Assembly (NCBI GenBank): GCA_025399215.1
Contig: MU621149.1
Span: forward strand, 1 to 64,000
Origin: Globomyces pollinis-pini
Taxonomy: Eukaryota; Chytridiomycota; Chytridiomycetes; Rhizophydiales; Globomycetaceae
Reading direction: 5' to 3'
DNA length: 64,000 bases
Positions within the stretch are counted from its first letter, which is position 1. Each line of letters begins with the position of its first letter. The translations under genes were made by a program, and so were the position numbers. The notes under the pieces are model-generated. The model had not been told where the DNA came from and did no database searches. It was given only the letters and a program-made list of their open reading frames with translations. This document shows positions 29,301 through 42,180 of the stretch, one piece after another.

Positions 29301-32300
29301 GGTGCAATCTTTAATGTGTATGTGCGAACAAGAGAACAACCAAACAAATGGATTGCAATACAATTAAAAGTTATAGATGAAGATTATGATGACGGGCTCG
29401 ATTTAGGTGTTGCCAATCAAACTCAACCATGGAAATCTAAGAGAGAATCTCTTGCAAAAAGGGAAGCTTCATTTATTTCATCAACTACTGAAATTTTTTC
29501 TCATCCAATGCCGACTCAATACACTTCCACTGGCGAGCCGTACTTCCCTCCACCTGTCACGATGCCAATGTACCCTGTGGGTTATAATGATAAACGGTTT
29601 CCTTATTTTGGAAAAAGTCCCGCGATAAAACCGATCCCTCTGGGTATGACTCCAAAGGGGAGTCGATACTATTCAGAAAAACACAAGGAGTCAACAGACT
29701 CAGGCTTCAAGAACCAAATAGCTGGATATGATTGTGATGGACAGCCATTCTTTATTCCTCGAGGATTTACGCTTCCTTCACCAAGCGGATACACAATTGA
29801 TGGGATTCCTTACTACGACGTGCCTACTCTAATTCGACAACCAGGAATTATGGCCTTTCCAACTGCTTTTAGGGACATCAACAGACTTCCTGTTGATGGT
29901 GACAGCTGGGAGGATTTAGTTATTTTGCTACAAAAACCATCAGCAAATGCAGTCATGCAAAAAAAATCGGAAACAGCTCTTCGAACCAAATTGGCAAAAC
30001 ATCTCTCTGACTCGCAACCAGTAGTCTTCAAAAAGATTTTATCATCTCACAACCGAGTGATGAACCCAAACCAAAATAAAGCCGGGGTAGTCTTGAACAA
30101 TAACTTTACTCCACCAGATGATAGGTCACTCGTTGAAGATCCAGAAAACATCAGTGAATTTTTAGCAGACGGACTCGCTTTTTCACACCTTAAGCCACAA
30201 CCTATTCGAATTGTTACAGAACCGGCTCATTGTGACTTTCATAGTGCAAGAGCTCCTACAACAAAAACAATTGCACTAAGGCATAAATCTGGACGAGGTG
30301 ATCACACTGAGCGGGAATTTTTCGTAGCAGTAGAACCACCAAATATTTTCAGTATTAAAGAATTCAATTTCAAACTGCAAGGGGAAGGTGTTCATGAAAT
30401 TTTGGTTACTTTTTACCCTCTTTCAATGAAATCCTCAACTTGTGAAGGTGGACTGCATGTATTTGATAAGTATGGAAGGAAAATGGCAACTTCGAAGTTG
30501 ACAGCCATCAAGAAAAAGTTTTTTAAAGTTTCTCCTACTCAAATGGATATTGGTTGGGTTTTGCCTGGTCGAAAGAAAGAACTCAGTGTAGTGATTGAGA
30601 ATTTAGCAGAATACCAAATTAACGTATCTATGATTTTAGGTAGCAAACCTAACTCCTCAGAAAACACTGCGGAGGTAAAAAAGTATTCGGGATTTCGGTT
30701 GGAGTTTGACACTATTAAGCTAAGGCCATTAGAAACTTCAAAGATTCCAATTATTTTCAATCCAAAACTCCCTGGTAGAGCACTTGAAACTTGTATTTTC
30801 AGAGGTCCAGGAGGAGAAGAAGTACTGATTCAGTTAGTAGGAACTACAGATATACCACTTGCTATATATCCAGAAAATGAGGAAAATTCAAAGTTGGGTA
30901 TTACAGCACTTTCTATTGAAAGAACTCAGTTAATACGGAAGATAGATAAGGCGGGAACAGATGATATAGCAGCATCTGGGTTGTCGAAGTTTGAAGCCAA
31001 TGTGATGGAATTGATTACACGGTCACAAACTGATACCAAAAAGAATGCGCCTGTCCTCGATTTTGGCATTTGTGTTCCGGAAAATGTGCAAACAACGAGA
31101 ATCCTGACAGTGATGAATTGGGGCGATGAGCCCATTACTTGCAGTTTGTATTCTTACGACAAAGCGGTGACTTGTCCTTATCTAGTTAGGATAGCACCAA
31201 GAAGTGCTAGTTCTGTTGAAGTGGTTTTGACATACAACGGTATAAAACACCACATCAGAGGGAATTATACTTCAGTGCTTGAAATTGCTTGTAAAGGGTT
31301 TGACAATATGTCCGTATCAATCCTGGCATTCATAGGACAAGCAGTGTATTTACCAATTTATGAGTATGCTTTTTTCAAACCATGTCGAATTGGCCAGTCA
31401 TCTTCATTCCAAACACATATAATGAACGAATCACAGTACGATATTAAAGGAGCAATAACAGGGTTGGAAGAAGTGGATGGCGTTATTTCTGATATTCAAT
31501 GCTCACCTGGTTTTGAGAAAGGAGAAACAACGTTTGTCGTACCAGCATATTCTTTAATTCCGGTCAACTTCTACTACAAACCACAGTTTTCTGGACCGTC
31601 AATTAAGCGTATTCAGATTCAGATTATATCTCCAGGAAATTCTTTAGTTAATGCCACAATGAAAGGTGCAGAGTTATTCTTAATTGGGAGTTGCATCCAA
31701 CCTAAATCTGACAGTTCAAAAGGGAAAGTGACTCCAATAGTAGAGAAATTGATACAATGGGTATCCAATTTGAGAAACATCAAAGGTGGTGTTACAGAAG
31801 ATGGTTGGGTAGATCCAGACGCTTCAAATCCTATCTCCATATCTGCTGATGATTTATATGAAGTTGTATTTAAAGTAGACCCATTTGTTCCGGAAATACC
31901 AGGTATATTTTCGCTTTATTTTTATTATCAGGCGATTTTGGATCCAGTTCACAAGTTCTTAGTGTTCAAAATAGAGGTAGTGTCACTCGGAAAGTGAAGT
32001 TTTTTGCATCAGCTGGCTTCACTGTCGATCCGAAGGGAAAAGAGCTTGAGCCTGGAGAACTACTAAAGCTGGACTATTTTTTCAACCCACCACCTAATAT
32101 TGGTACTATGGTTACAGTGTTTGGTTTTGCCGCCGCATTGGACCAAATGAATGGTCTCTTTAGTGCCACTCAATTGGTCAAAAGACTCAGTTTAGGTTTA
32201 CTATTGCTTCCGTTTCAGTGTTACATAGATCAGCAAATCGTTCTTGATTTTGGTAGAGTAGAAATAACAAGTGAATGCAATTCAGATTGCACAAGATACT

Positions 32301-35300
32301 TAATACTTTGCAATCCTTTCTTTGTTCGGTACAATTGGTCAATCAAGGTGGCACCATCTGCCCGCAAAACACTAGCTTTTGAAATGCCATTTACAAAGGG
32401 CACTCTACCAAAGTCAGAGACATTCGCAGTACCGTTTAGATTGAAAACTGATGTGAGTGGAACTTTCGAAACCAAATGTGAAGTGTTTTTAGATCCGAAC
32501 GATCCATACAGCAAAAGTATCAGACTTGGAACAATACTCCTAAAAGGAATTGCAGTGTTTACACAACTTACGGGTCTTCCAGAGTCTATAGATTTCGGTA
32601 GCACTATAGTGCATCACAGTACTAAAAAGAAACTCAACCTTCAAAACGAAGGATCCCAAGAAATGGAAGTCAATGTATTGTTGAGGGCACCATTTTCCAT
32701 TTCTCCTCCAAAGTTTACAATCCCAGCAAAGTCGAACCAAGTTGTAGAGGTATCTTTCAATCCTACAGAGCACCGTCTTGCAAGCACTATCATGCAGATT
32801 TTCGCTAATCAAAATCTATATTGTGTGAAAGTTTCTGGTGTTGGTGGAACGGCACTCCTGGTTTGTGAAGACTACTCTGAGAAGCCACTGGATTTCGGTC
32901 TACATCAAGATGGTCTAATTGTTTCAACTAATATCCAATTTTTTAACAAAGGTTCAATTCCATTAAAGTTGAAGGCGGTTGTTTCGGATAATCCTTCTAG
33001 AATTAGGGTAGAGTTCTTGGGAATTACAAACAGCTCATCACACGAAGCTCCTAAGGTATGATAATCGTAATTTATCTTGCAGTTTGATATCAGAAAAGAT
33101 TACTGGAGAACTGTAAGAAGAAAGATAAAAGTTTTCCGATTTCTTTTTTCTAATCAGAAACCAATTCCATCTAAAAAATACGGATCACGAGCAAATACAG
33201 TTCAAAGAGATCCAATAAGAAAATATATCCCAGTTGAGGATGTTTTGGAGGTCGATCCTGTAACATCTTCTGTACAAGTGCCAGACTTACCAGCACTTTC
33301 TTCGTATAACTTTAGAATATCATACATTATAACGTATCACACATCGAATCTACAATCGGAATTATCATTGACGTATGTGCCAATCTGCGACGAGAGTGAG
33401 TCTGTTGCTGTGGAGAATCTTCTTGAATCTACTACCATTGAATTATTGGCCTCAGCTTTTGTTCCTCTTGATATACATCCTTCTACTCTAAGTTTCGGAT
33501 ATTGCCCCACCGAAACAGGTGCCATATCGAAGATTTCACAAACTGATAATGCAAATAATTATGGGGTTACTAGTTTAACCAGCAACAATAATTTTGTTTC
33601 CTACCTCCCAATCAAAGTTTCTAACCCTGGAAACAATGTGCAAAACTTGATTTTGGATACGATAAGTCCTGAATTTTTTATTCAGGGGAAAACTTGGGCA
33701 ATTGCACCAAAAGAGGTTATAGAGATACCAGTAGAGTTTCACCCCTCAAGAGAACAGACTCATGTAAAATGATTTATTAACACTCTAGTACATTGGTGAA
33801 GCAAAATTTACACATAAATATGGCTCGGTATCTGTTGTTCTGAATGGTGTTGGAGCAAGTGCTGAAATTGTAGCTGATGAAATTTTGGATTTTGGAAATC
33901 TCAAGCTGGACACCAAACTCTCCAAAAATCTTACAATTCATAACCGGGGTATTTTAGATTGTTCTTATGAAATTGAAATCGTTCAGTCGTCCTCCACCTT
34001 TTATTTAGTCGATGAAGAGGATCCGTATGAATCGTACGGCAATGTAAAAAGTGGATTATCTGTAATCAAGCGAATTGAGTGCCTCAGTAAAAAGAAGGAT
34101 GGAATGGAAGGTCATATATGTATAAGATGGAAGAAAGTGCCCAATGGAATTCAGGAGAAAACAATTGTTCCACTAAGAGTTTCGACTGGTTACCCAGATT
34201 TTAAAATGCAGCTCACAGAATTGGACTTTAAAGTGTAATAGAATGAGTAATTTGACTCTTAGGGTATACTTAGATATCAACAGAACCATTGATTTTAAAA
34301 TATCGAACAATGGGAATGCAGTATGCAATTGGAAGGCAATATGCGACCATCCTACTCTTTCTCTAAATGTAGATGAGGGCATAATTGAATCGGGAGAGAC
34401 CATTATCCTCAAGATAACATTTAAGCCCGTGGAATATGAGATTTTAGATAGTTCCATTACCTTCCAGACAGATTCAGGAACGATAAAGTTAATATGCTTT
34501 GGTGTAGTAGGAGTACCTTTCTTGAAGATATTTAGAGATTCTCGAGACATTGACTTTGGTGTTGTAACAGTAGGCCAACAGCATCACACTTTTGTTGATA
34601 TTGCCAATACAGGTATGTATAAATCTTTCTATATACTAATTGATCTTAGGGGCAATTCCTATCGACTACGAAATCCAATGGATATATATGAGTAAAAACC
34701 AAAAACCTTGCAAACTACACGAGTTTGATTTTTTCTTTGTGGAGCCAAATAGTGGTAGAATACTGCCCAATGACATTCTTTCTTTAAAAGTGTCACTTTT
34801 ACCAAAAGAGTATGCCACAGTGTATCAAGCAAGCTTCATTATAAGAACGAAGGCGGGAGAGGAGCATACGGTAAAAATTCGAGGTGTTGGAGGGCAAGCT
34901 ATCATTAAAATCAAGCCCCCCACTGTTACGAATAACTACGCACGTCCAATAGCCACTCCCGAAACAGATGACAAGGAAGTTAAACGAAATTTTCAACGTT
35001 CAAAAGATGAAAGTGAAACGGGATCGAGAATACCTAATCTTCCCACCAAAAGCTTTGAGGCAAATAGACATTTGTTTAAAGCGCATGTAAATAACCTTCA
35101 TGAAATTCTTGCTGGCTTAAGAGCTGCTGAAATGGAAATTTCACCAGAGCAGGTAGATGAAACACCAAATCCAACAAGGTAAAGCATCACAGTTGCTAAT
35201 TTATTTTAGGCGAAGGTATCAACTTGAAAAGCGAGAAGATGTTGCTGACATTCCAGGTTTGATATGATGCATAATTAACCATATAGAGTCCACCAAATTT

Positions 35301-38300
35301 TTTATGGAATATTTGAATGAAATGGAAAAAGAACTGGATGAGGCAATCGGAAAACTTGACCCAACTGGAGCATATAGCTTAGATTTAAGTTCATCGCGAC
35401 CTCGATCGACAATCACACCTGATACTTCAACGCCTTTGAATCCAACACCTCCTTCTCAAAAGAGTTCAAGGAGCTTTGGCAGTTATAACCCAGGTCATAG
35501 AATGCATAGGTCCTCCAGGGGTACCCAATCATTAGTAACGACTCCAAGAGAAAAATCTTCGAGTAAAACACCGGACGAACATATAGATGGTAGAAGAAAT
35601 TCAACTAACAATTAGATTTGAGCCAGAAAAGGGCAGATTATGATAAGATGAGTCGTGGGAGCCGAGTATCTTCAAGGCAATACCAAATAATGGAAGATAC
35701 TATGGAACTGGATGAGTTTACAACTAGTACTAAGAGTGCTGGTGCTTCAAAATCACCTTCAAAGGCAGATCAAGATTCCACACGGAAAAGAGAGAAGAAA
35801 AGCCGACATCTAAGTGAAAAGACAACTCAGCATCGTAATTCAACAATGGTCATTCGAGAAAGTTCGGGAGTTGATTTAGTAGAAGATGTTATTGAAGATA
35901 GCTCTAATGTTAATCTGGATGTGCCATACGTAGATGAATCTATCAGTGCTAGTAAATTAGATTCAACACAGCGCATTGATATGGACGGAAAAGATAAATC
36001 AACACAGCAGATTGATATTGATGTAAAAGAGATTCAAGTAGGTGAAGATATTCAAGGTTCTAAATCCATGTTGATCGATTCACTTAACCCTAACGAAGCA
36101 CTAAATGAAGTCAATGATGAAAATCTAAGTGAATCTTTCAAGTCTATGGTGTTATTTGATGTGAAAGAACAGAAAACAGAAGTGGAGAGAATAATCGAAA
36201 TTGGGCAAAAACTTGGATTAACATTAGAAATGGCCGAAGGAGATATGTATCAAATTAAACAATTGAATCAAATGGTCTCAAATTTCATGGTGAGTACTCG
36301 TTCTACCATTAGAACAGTAAAAGAGCAGTTAATTCATGAAACTTGGGTTCCAAACAGAGAACTACTTCAACAGGTACCAGTTCTATTGTTGATTGTTAGG
36401 CTCTTCGTAAGTTGGAAATGTCCGCGGTCGCAATTCAAGATATGTTTATTGATAATCAAAAAGATTCTGGAAAATCCATTGAAGATGAGTGTCCCACATA
36501 TCCTTTGAGCCTGATTTCAGGAGGGGAACGAACTAGTAACTAAAATTTTCTAATTTAGACTCCACATTACTCTTTAATCTTCCAAATGAAGGAAATATTA
36601 ATTTTGAATACGAAATCGTTCCTAATTATTTAAACTTTTTAGTCCCAGAAGATGTGATGGGTGAAAAATACGAATTTTTTGTGATAGAAAATAGTAGTGG
36701 AATACTAGGACCAGGGCAAAATGTGAACATATCTGCTACTTTTTCAGCCACTATAACAGGAAAGTATAGACAAGGTTTTATAGTTAAATCAGGCGAAGAA
36801 GAAATTGCTAAGTTTCAAGTCTCTTGTGCGGTAGGAAATCCGAAGTTGACATTGTCCGTTCAAACAATCGACTTTGGATTGGTAGCCAAAAGTAAAGTTG
36901 TCGAAAAAATGTTTTCAATTGAGAATAGAGGATCTTATGAAGGTTCATGGATACTAGAGGTAGTTGGAAACTCGGATTCCGATTCGGGCTCCTTTATTTT
37001 ATCTGCAACGTCAGGCAAAACTGATCCAAATGAAAAAACAATTGTCTCTATTGCATTTAAACCAAACAGAGATGGCCAATTCTTTGGTACAATAAGACTT
37101 GTTTGGAAAGATGGGCCAAACATTTTGACATTGCAAGGCAGTGGGGGTATTGCTAAGTTGGATTTTTTGTATCATTCGATAGAAGATAGAGACTTTAATG
37201 GTTTGGATTTTGGAACTTGCTTGGTAAATTCTGTGAAAGAAAAACGAGTTACTGTTAAAAATATCGGCCAGATGGGTACAGAGCTTGAAATTGTAATGAA
37301 TATCTGCTAAACTTGATAGGGACATCCAAACAAATTTTTTACTTTTGAAATCCCTAGGGACTCCAATGGTGAAATTCATATTGGCCCTGGCGACAGTTTC
37401 GATTTAATTATTTTCTACAAGCCAGAAGCTGTTGAAAAACTAAAGGACTTCATCACCTTTATATTAGGTGTACCAAGAGTTGGGTCACAGAATATTCCAA
37501 CCAAAGGTATTGCAGGAACACAGAATTGGACTTTCTCGGGCGAATTAGACTTCAAAAATAAGCCATTTGGAACCACTCAGACTCGAACCCTAAAAGTTAC
37601 AAATTCAGGAACTTTAGACTTGCCATTAGAGATAAGCTGGCTACCGCCAAAAGCATCGCTTAATTTTGAGGTTCAGCTTCAGGATTGGGACGTTGGCAAA
37701 CCTTTGGTTGCAGGAAAGACTGCTAAAATATCAATCACTGCAACAGGTAAAATGGCAGGTGAAATTTCTGGATCATTTCGCTGTGAATATTCCAAATCAC
37801 AATTTAAAGATTATCCATACTTTTTCCACTGCTTCACCGAAGAGATTGCTTTGGATAATAATCAAGATGTTTCGTTAGGAAGGGTTGCAGTTGGTGAATT
37901 TGCACAAGCATCACGCAAAATAACAAATTTTAGTGATAAAGTTATTCACTATCGAGCTAAAATTACAAACCAAGATGGTAGAGAAGAGTTGCTAGATTGG
38001 AGAATTGATGGAGACAGTAATTTAACACATTTGATAATTCTCTTATAGCTGGCACATTACTACCAAATGAATCCGTTATTATTAATGCTATATTTGTATT
38101 GGTTTCTTTATTTAACTATATTAGGAAGCCGCAAAAGGTAGGGGGGAGGATTGGCAAAATGCCCAACTTGTAATTGAGAAGAAATTGGTAATTTATGGTA
38201 TCTATATCTTTAGGATGAAGACAAAAATGATAACTGGACTGTATTTTCAACTATATCACTGCAAGGAGCAGTAGGCACTCCTCATTTCTCTGTTAATCCA

Positions 38301-41238
38301 ATGGATCTTGATTTTAAAGTCATCAAAACAGGTAGATTCAACACAATTGATGTATCTTTTACGAATGACGGTTCTGCACCTTGTGTTTATGAAATTCTAC
38401 CCTGGGAAGGGGAAGATGAATTTTCAATTATCAACTTAAATGACATGAAAGGAATGGTGGCAGTAAATCAATCATTATCTTTCCAAGTGAAATTCTTTTC
38501 TGAGCTATCAGGGGAATTTTCAACAAAAATTACGGTATTGACGGCTGTAGGACCATTTACATTGAATGCTTTTGGTGAAGCTTATCCAATTCAGCTCTTT
38601 ACCGAGAAACTACCTGAGATTATTCACTTTGACAGGATGAACTTGGGAGACTCACAATTATATGAAGTAATTTTCTAATACCTCACCAGAAATTTAGCTC
38701 GTTGTGGAAAATGATTGTATATTGGATGTAGAGTTGACTAGTGTCATGACTACTAGTGGGGGAAATGGTCTTTTAGAGTACATGAAGTGTTATCCCGCAA
38801 AAGGACTTCTTGGTGCTAATATGCGCAACAGTGAGGAGCGGTAAATTTTTATTATTAAAAGTGTTTTAGTTCGGAACTTCGAATTAGCTTGGAAGGAAAT
38901 GTATCAATTCCTAAGGACAACGACGGGGTACCTGATCAAACTTTTATGCAATCATTTCCACTCAATCGAGAACTCAAATATACTTTAAAGGTTTACAATA
39001 TCGAAGAATTACTTTTCCAAATTCCCGTTCAAATATCATTTTTTGTATCACCAATAACTGTTGTGCCAAAAGCAACAGAATCACATGAACTACCTAATAC
39101 ACCTACTTTGACTGCAATTGATTTAGGATGTTTTGTAAAATATTCATATGTATTAACAGCAAGGTTCAAGAGGTTGGTGGAAGCAGGAAATACATAGTGT
39201 ACAATGACAATTCATTCGCAGTCCGATATTCGATCGAACTGAAAGACCCCTCAAACGTAAGACAGTTTTGCTTGATTAAAATTATTAGCGATTTGCTATA
39301 AATGAAAGAGTGCTGGAAGTGATCCCCGGAGGGGAGTATAGCGATTTTACTCTTACTATACTCCCTAAAGTTGAAATTCAAGAAGGTATCAGTTCAGAAA
39401 CTTTTAATGGAGAAATTGTATTGATAACAAGTCCTGCCGTAATGGAAAACGTTGTAATACCAATCGCCGGAACTCTGGCTGATGTACTCAAATTATTGCA
39501 CTAAAATGGTAGAATAGCGATGAAATTGAGCTACCAGAGGAAATCTACTTTGGGCCTATTTTCAAACAGAAGAGAGCATTGGAGAAATTTTCTTTCACTA
39601 ATACAAGCAAAAAGAAACTAACATGGGAGATTGCAGTTGAAGAAAAATATGCAGATATTTTTAGAGTTCTAGATAAGTCTTCAGACGTGACTCCACCATT
39701 GTGTACAAGCACAGTTACTATTTCTTTTTGCCCACAAATTGCAGTAAAATATGAAGCAACGGCATATTTCAAATCATCCAAGAGAAATCATGCAATAATG
39801 CTCATTGGTGAAGCAGCAGAACCTGCTTTAGAAGTTACAGTAGAAGAGACAAATTTCGGTGTTATTGGGTTAAGTGAGCCTGAATTCAGAGAAGTGGAAC
39901 TGTTTAACCCTACCCAACTAAATTTACGTATCCGACCTCGATCAAATAACCCGAATTTCTATTCTTTGGAGTCTGAAATAGAGTTGGCTGCAGGAGAGAG
40001 GAAAAACATAAAAGTGATATTTGTGCCGTCCACTGGAAATACACCGGAGACAGGAAACATGACATTTTATCAGTTGGGTGATTTACAAGAAGGTCAAGAT
40101 GTGGAAGAAGAAATTTTGATCGAAGAGCAAGTAATGATTTCTAGAAGGGCTGGAAGTTCTCCTCGTAGTCGGGAACGTACACCTGGTAGTCGACCATTTA
40201 GCGCCCGAGAAGAAGTTCAGGCGTTGAACCAGGTAACATTTCAAGGAGTGGGGGGAGACTTTGGATTCGGTATGGGTGGTGCAGATGTTGCAAAAGATGA
40301 TGTAGAACCCTTAAATGAAGAAACTCTTCAGATTTTAGGAAACAACGTTGAAATATCCAACATCCAGATCAAATTTAATAAGGTTTCCACAAAAGTGAAA
40401 GTTCGGAAGGTGTTTGAAATTGAGAATACTGGTGATACATACTTGGATTTGGTGGTCTATAAGTCCGATAACACAGAAATGGCGGACTATATACCCAATT
40501 TTACTGCACAGGGATTTCTTCGATATACTGTTAGCCCATGTAGTTGCAAAGGTATTTAGTTATTTTTAATTTTGCTAGTTCCACCAAAAAAGAAAGAAAA
40601 TCTGTTCATTCTAGTGGAGGTTTGTCGCATTTATTACTGATAAAGTAGGGTTTATCTGATGGGTCAGATTATTTTGACTTTTTTGTCAAGACAAAGAATC
40701 TGATGGTCAACAAAGTAGTACGGGTCCGTTGTACGGCTACCGTATTTACTTCGAAAGAATTTGAAAAGATACAGTCATTTTCAAGAGCAGATGAAACCAT
40801 TGAAACATTTTTGGATGCAAAAGAACAAGAGGAGCGATATGCGAGAACTGATCAACACTTATGGAAAGTTTTATTACCCATCTGTCGAGTTTCAGTGAAA
40901 CTTCCCAGTGAAGAATTTGCATGGATCGCACCAGTTGAGGTAAACCGTGCAAGATCAATTAAATAATTAGCCCAATGTAAATAGGATTGAAATCGGGCCT
41001 TTTGTTGTACGACCGCCTGCCATACCAGATAATCTGCCACCTAAGGGTAAAAAATGGTACACAAATCGTATTTCGATGGCTGTGGACAAATACAAGGTAC
41101 ATTTATAAGTTGTCTTAACAGTAGTCGGAAAACCATGGCAATCACATTGCAGAAGCAAGAAAAGATGAAGCCGCAGCGTTTATCGGCAAAAGCAATATGG
41201 AAAAGTTCATTAATCTGGAAAAGAAACGCAGTAATTAA
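26399..41238 (+). CDS. Giant multi-ASH/MSP-domain axonemal protein (HYDIN/CFAP-like)
   Basis: One gene of about 14.8 kb with dozens of short introns and roughly 4,500 residues. The N-terminal part (26.4-28.3 kb) is Ser/Arg-rich and then helical (YLLGQFSLVLGHLSECHP; RLHLIRAIAKFANF). A Pro/Tyr-rich part near 29.5-29.9 kb has repeats like GYDCDGQPFFIPRGF. From about 30 kb many immunoglobulin-like ASH repeats appear: LDFGICVPENVQTTRILTV, IDFGSTIVHHSTKKKLNLQN, LDFGNLKLDTKLSKNLTIHN, IDFGLVAKSKVVEKMFSIEN and others. Between 35.3 and 36.3 kb is a Ser/Asp-rich linker. The last exon ends FINLEKKRSN at 41238. ASH repeats occur in HYDIN, CFAP47, CFAP65 and DLEC1 of the flagellar central pair and microtubule apparatus; which one this is cannot be decided. 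An intron near the 5' end is stacked. Confidence 0.75.
26693..26778 (+). other. Stacked intron in the axonemal gene (3 units)
   Basis: An 86-nt intron made of 26693-26721 (29 nt), 26722-26749 (28 nt) and 26750-26778 (29 nt). Each begins GTAT and ends TAG, with AG|GT junctions. Removing the whole block joins ESVDVS to DFATAVESLWRD in one open frame. Confidence 0.7.
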
Positions 41239-41560
41239 TAAACTAAATGTTTGTTTAAGATCTCTGTTGTAAAATGTTTACCCACTATACTTAGCATTAC
41301 TATATAACGTTTATGCCTCGATAATAAGTAGATTAATCCTTAACATTGCACAACTTTCAATCATTACTTGTTTATCCGTTCATCTCCACAAAATAGCATA
41401 TCAGCCTTTCTGAAAAATAGTATCATATCGTTAAAAAAACAACAAAGCTGCTACATTTATACGACCATCCAGTTTATGATCACTTCAAGAATATTCATAG
41501 TTTTTGAATTTCAAATATTAAGAAATTGTTTGTCAGTATGGCCAATTTGGTTTATTGCAG
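41239..41560. other. Intergenic stretch between convergent genes
   Basis: 322 bases between the axonemal stop and the stop of the minus-strand gene at 41561. The overlapping plus-strand ORF at 41368-41613 has no motif and is rejected. Confidence 0.4.
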
Positions 41561-42077
41561 TTACTTTAAATGTTGGTCAACTAAAAGGTACAATTTATCC
41601 ACAATGGATTTGAACAATTCTCTTTGATTTGAAGTTGGTTGAGTTTTTGAGATCTGCACATTGCAACCTTGATTAGGAGTATTTTGCCATCTAAATCCTG
41701 GTGATTCAATGATGATAGATGTGTCATAGCCCTAAAGCGTCAGCTTATGTTTGTATACATATATATCCTCAGCTCCTCTTGGTTCTTCAATTGGCAACGT
41801 CTTTAAGTTGTTTGATATTTCCTCTACCAAGGGTTTTATTGAATCACTACCAGATGAAATTATTGAAATACTTTTACATTGATACAGTAGCAGTTGTGCT
41901 CAAGTATCCTTCAACGGCATTCTCTGAATCAGATTGTAATTGTTGCGAAATCGTGACAGTATGGTCATCGATATCAAGAATGACAATTCTTGTCGGAACA
42001 GCAGGCATGAACCCGCCGGTAACTCCCTTGATAACTTTGGTAAGAATATAGCGTTTACCTTGGATGTTCATGATCAA
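41561..42077 (-). CDS. Small conserved-looking protein, unrecognised
   Basis: Starting from MIMNIQGKRYILTKV at 42077 (or from the second ATG at 42071), splicing introns of about 31 and 27 nt gives a continuous protein of about 150 residues. It reads through VTGGFMPAVPTRIVILDIDD, VEEISNNLKTLPIEEP and IIIESPGFRWQNTPNQG, and ends LYLLVDQHLK. The frame opens cleanly only with these splices, and the codon pattern is that of a real gene. I recognise no family. Residues such as FRWQNTPNQGCNVQIS look like a soluble, structured protein. It is the tandem downstream neighbour of the Ca2+-ATPase. Confidence 0.5.
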
Positions 42078-42180
42078 TTAAATTTCGGTAAAAATTCTGT
42101 AGGTTGAGATCAAATTACAACGCAAGCACAAAAGGACCGACCATGAGTTAAAATCAGTTTTAGCATTTATTTATTAAGAA

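Noticed and set aside
41719..42051. Plus-strand 110-codon ORF rich in Cys and Leu
   Set aside because: The opposite strand gives a better spliced protein (41561-42077), so this is antisense.
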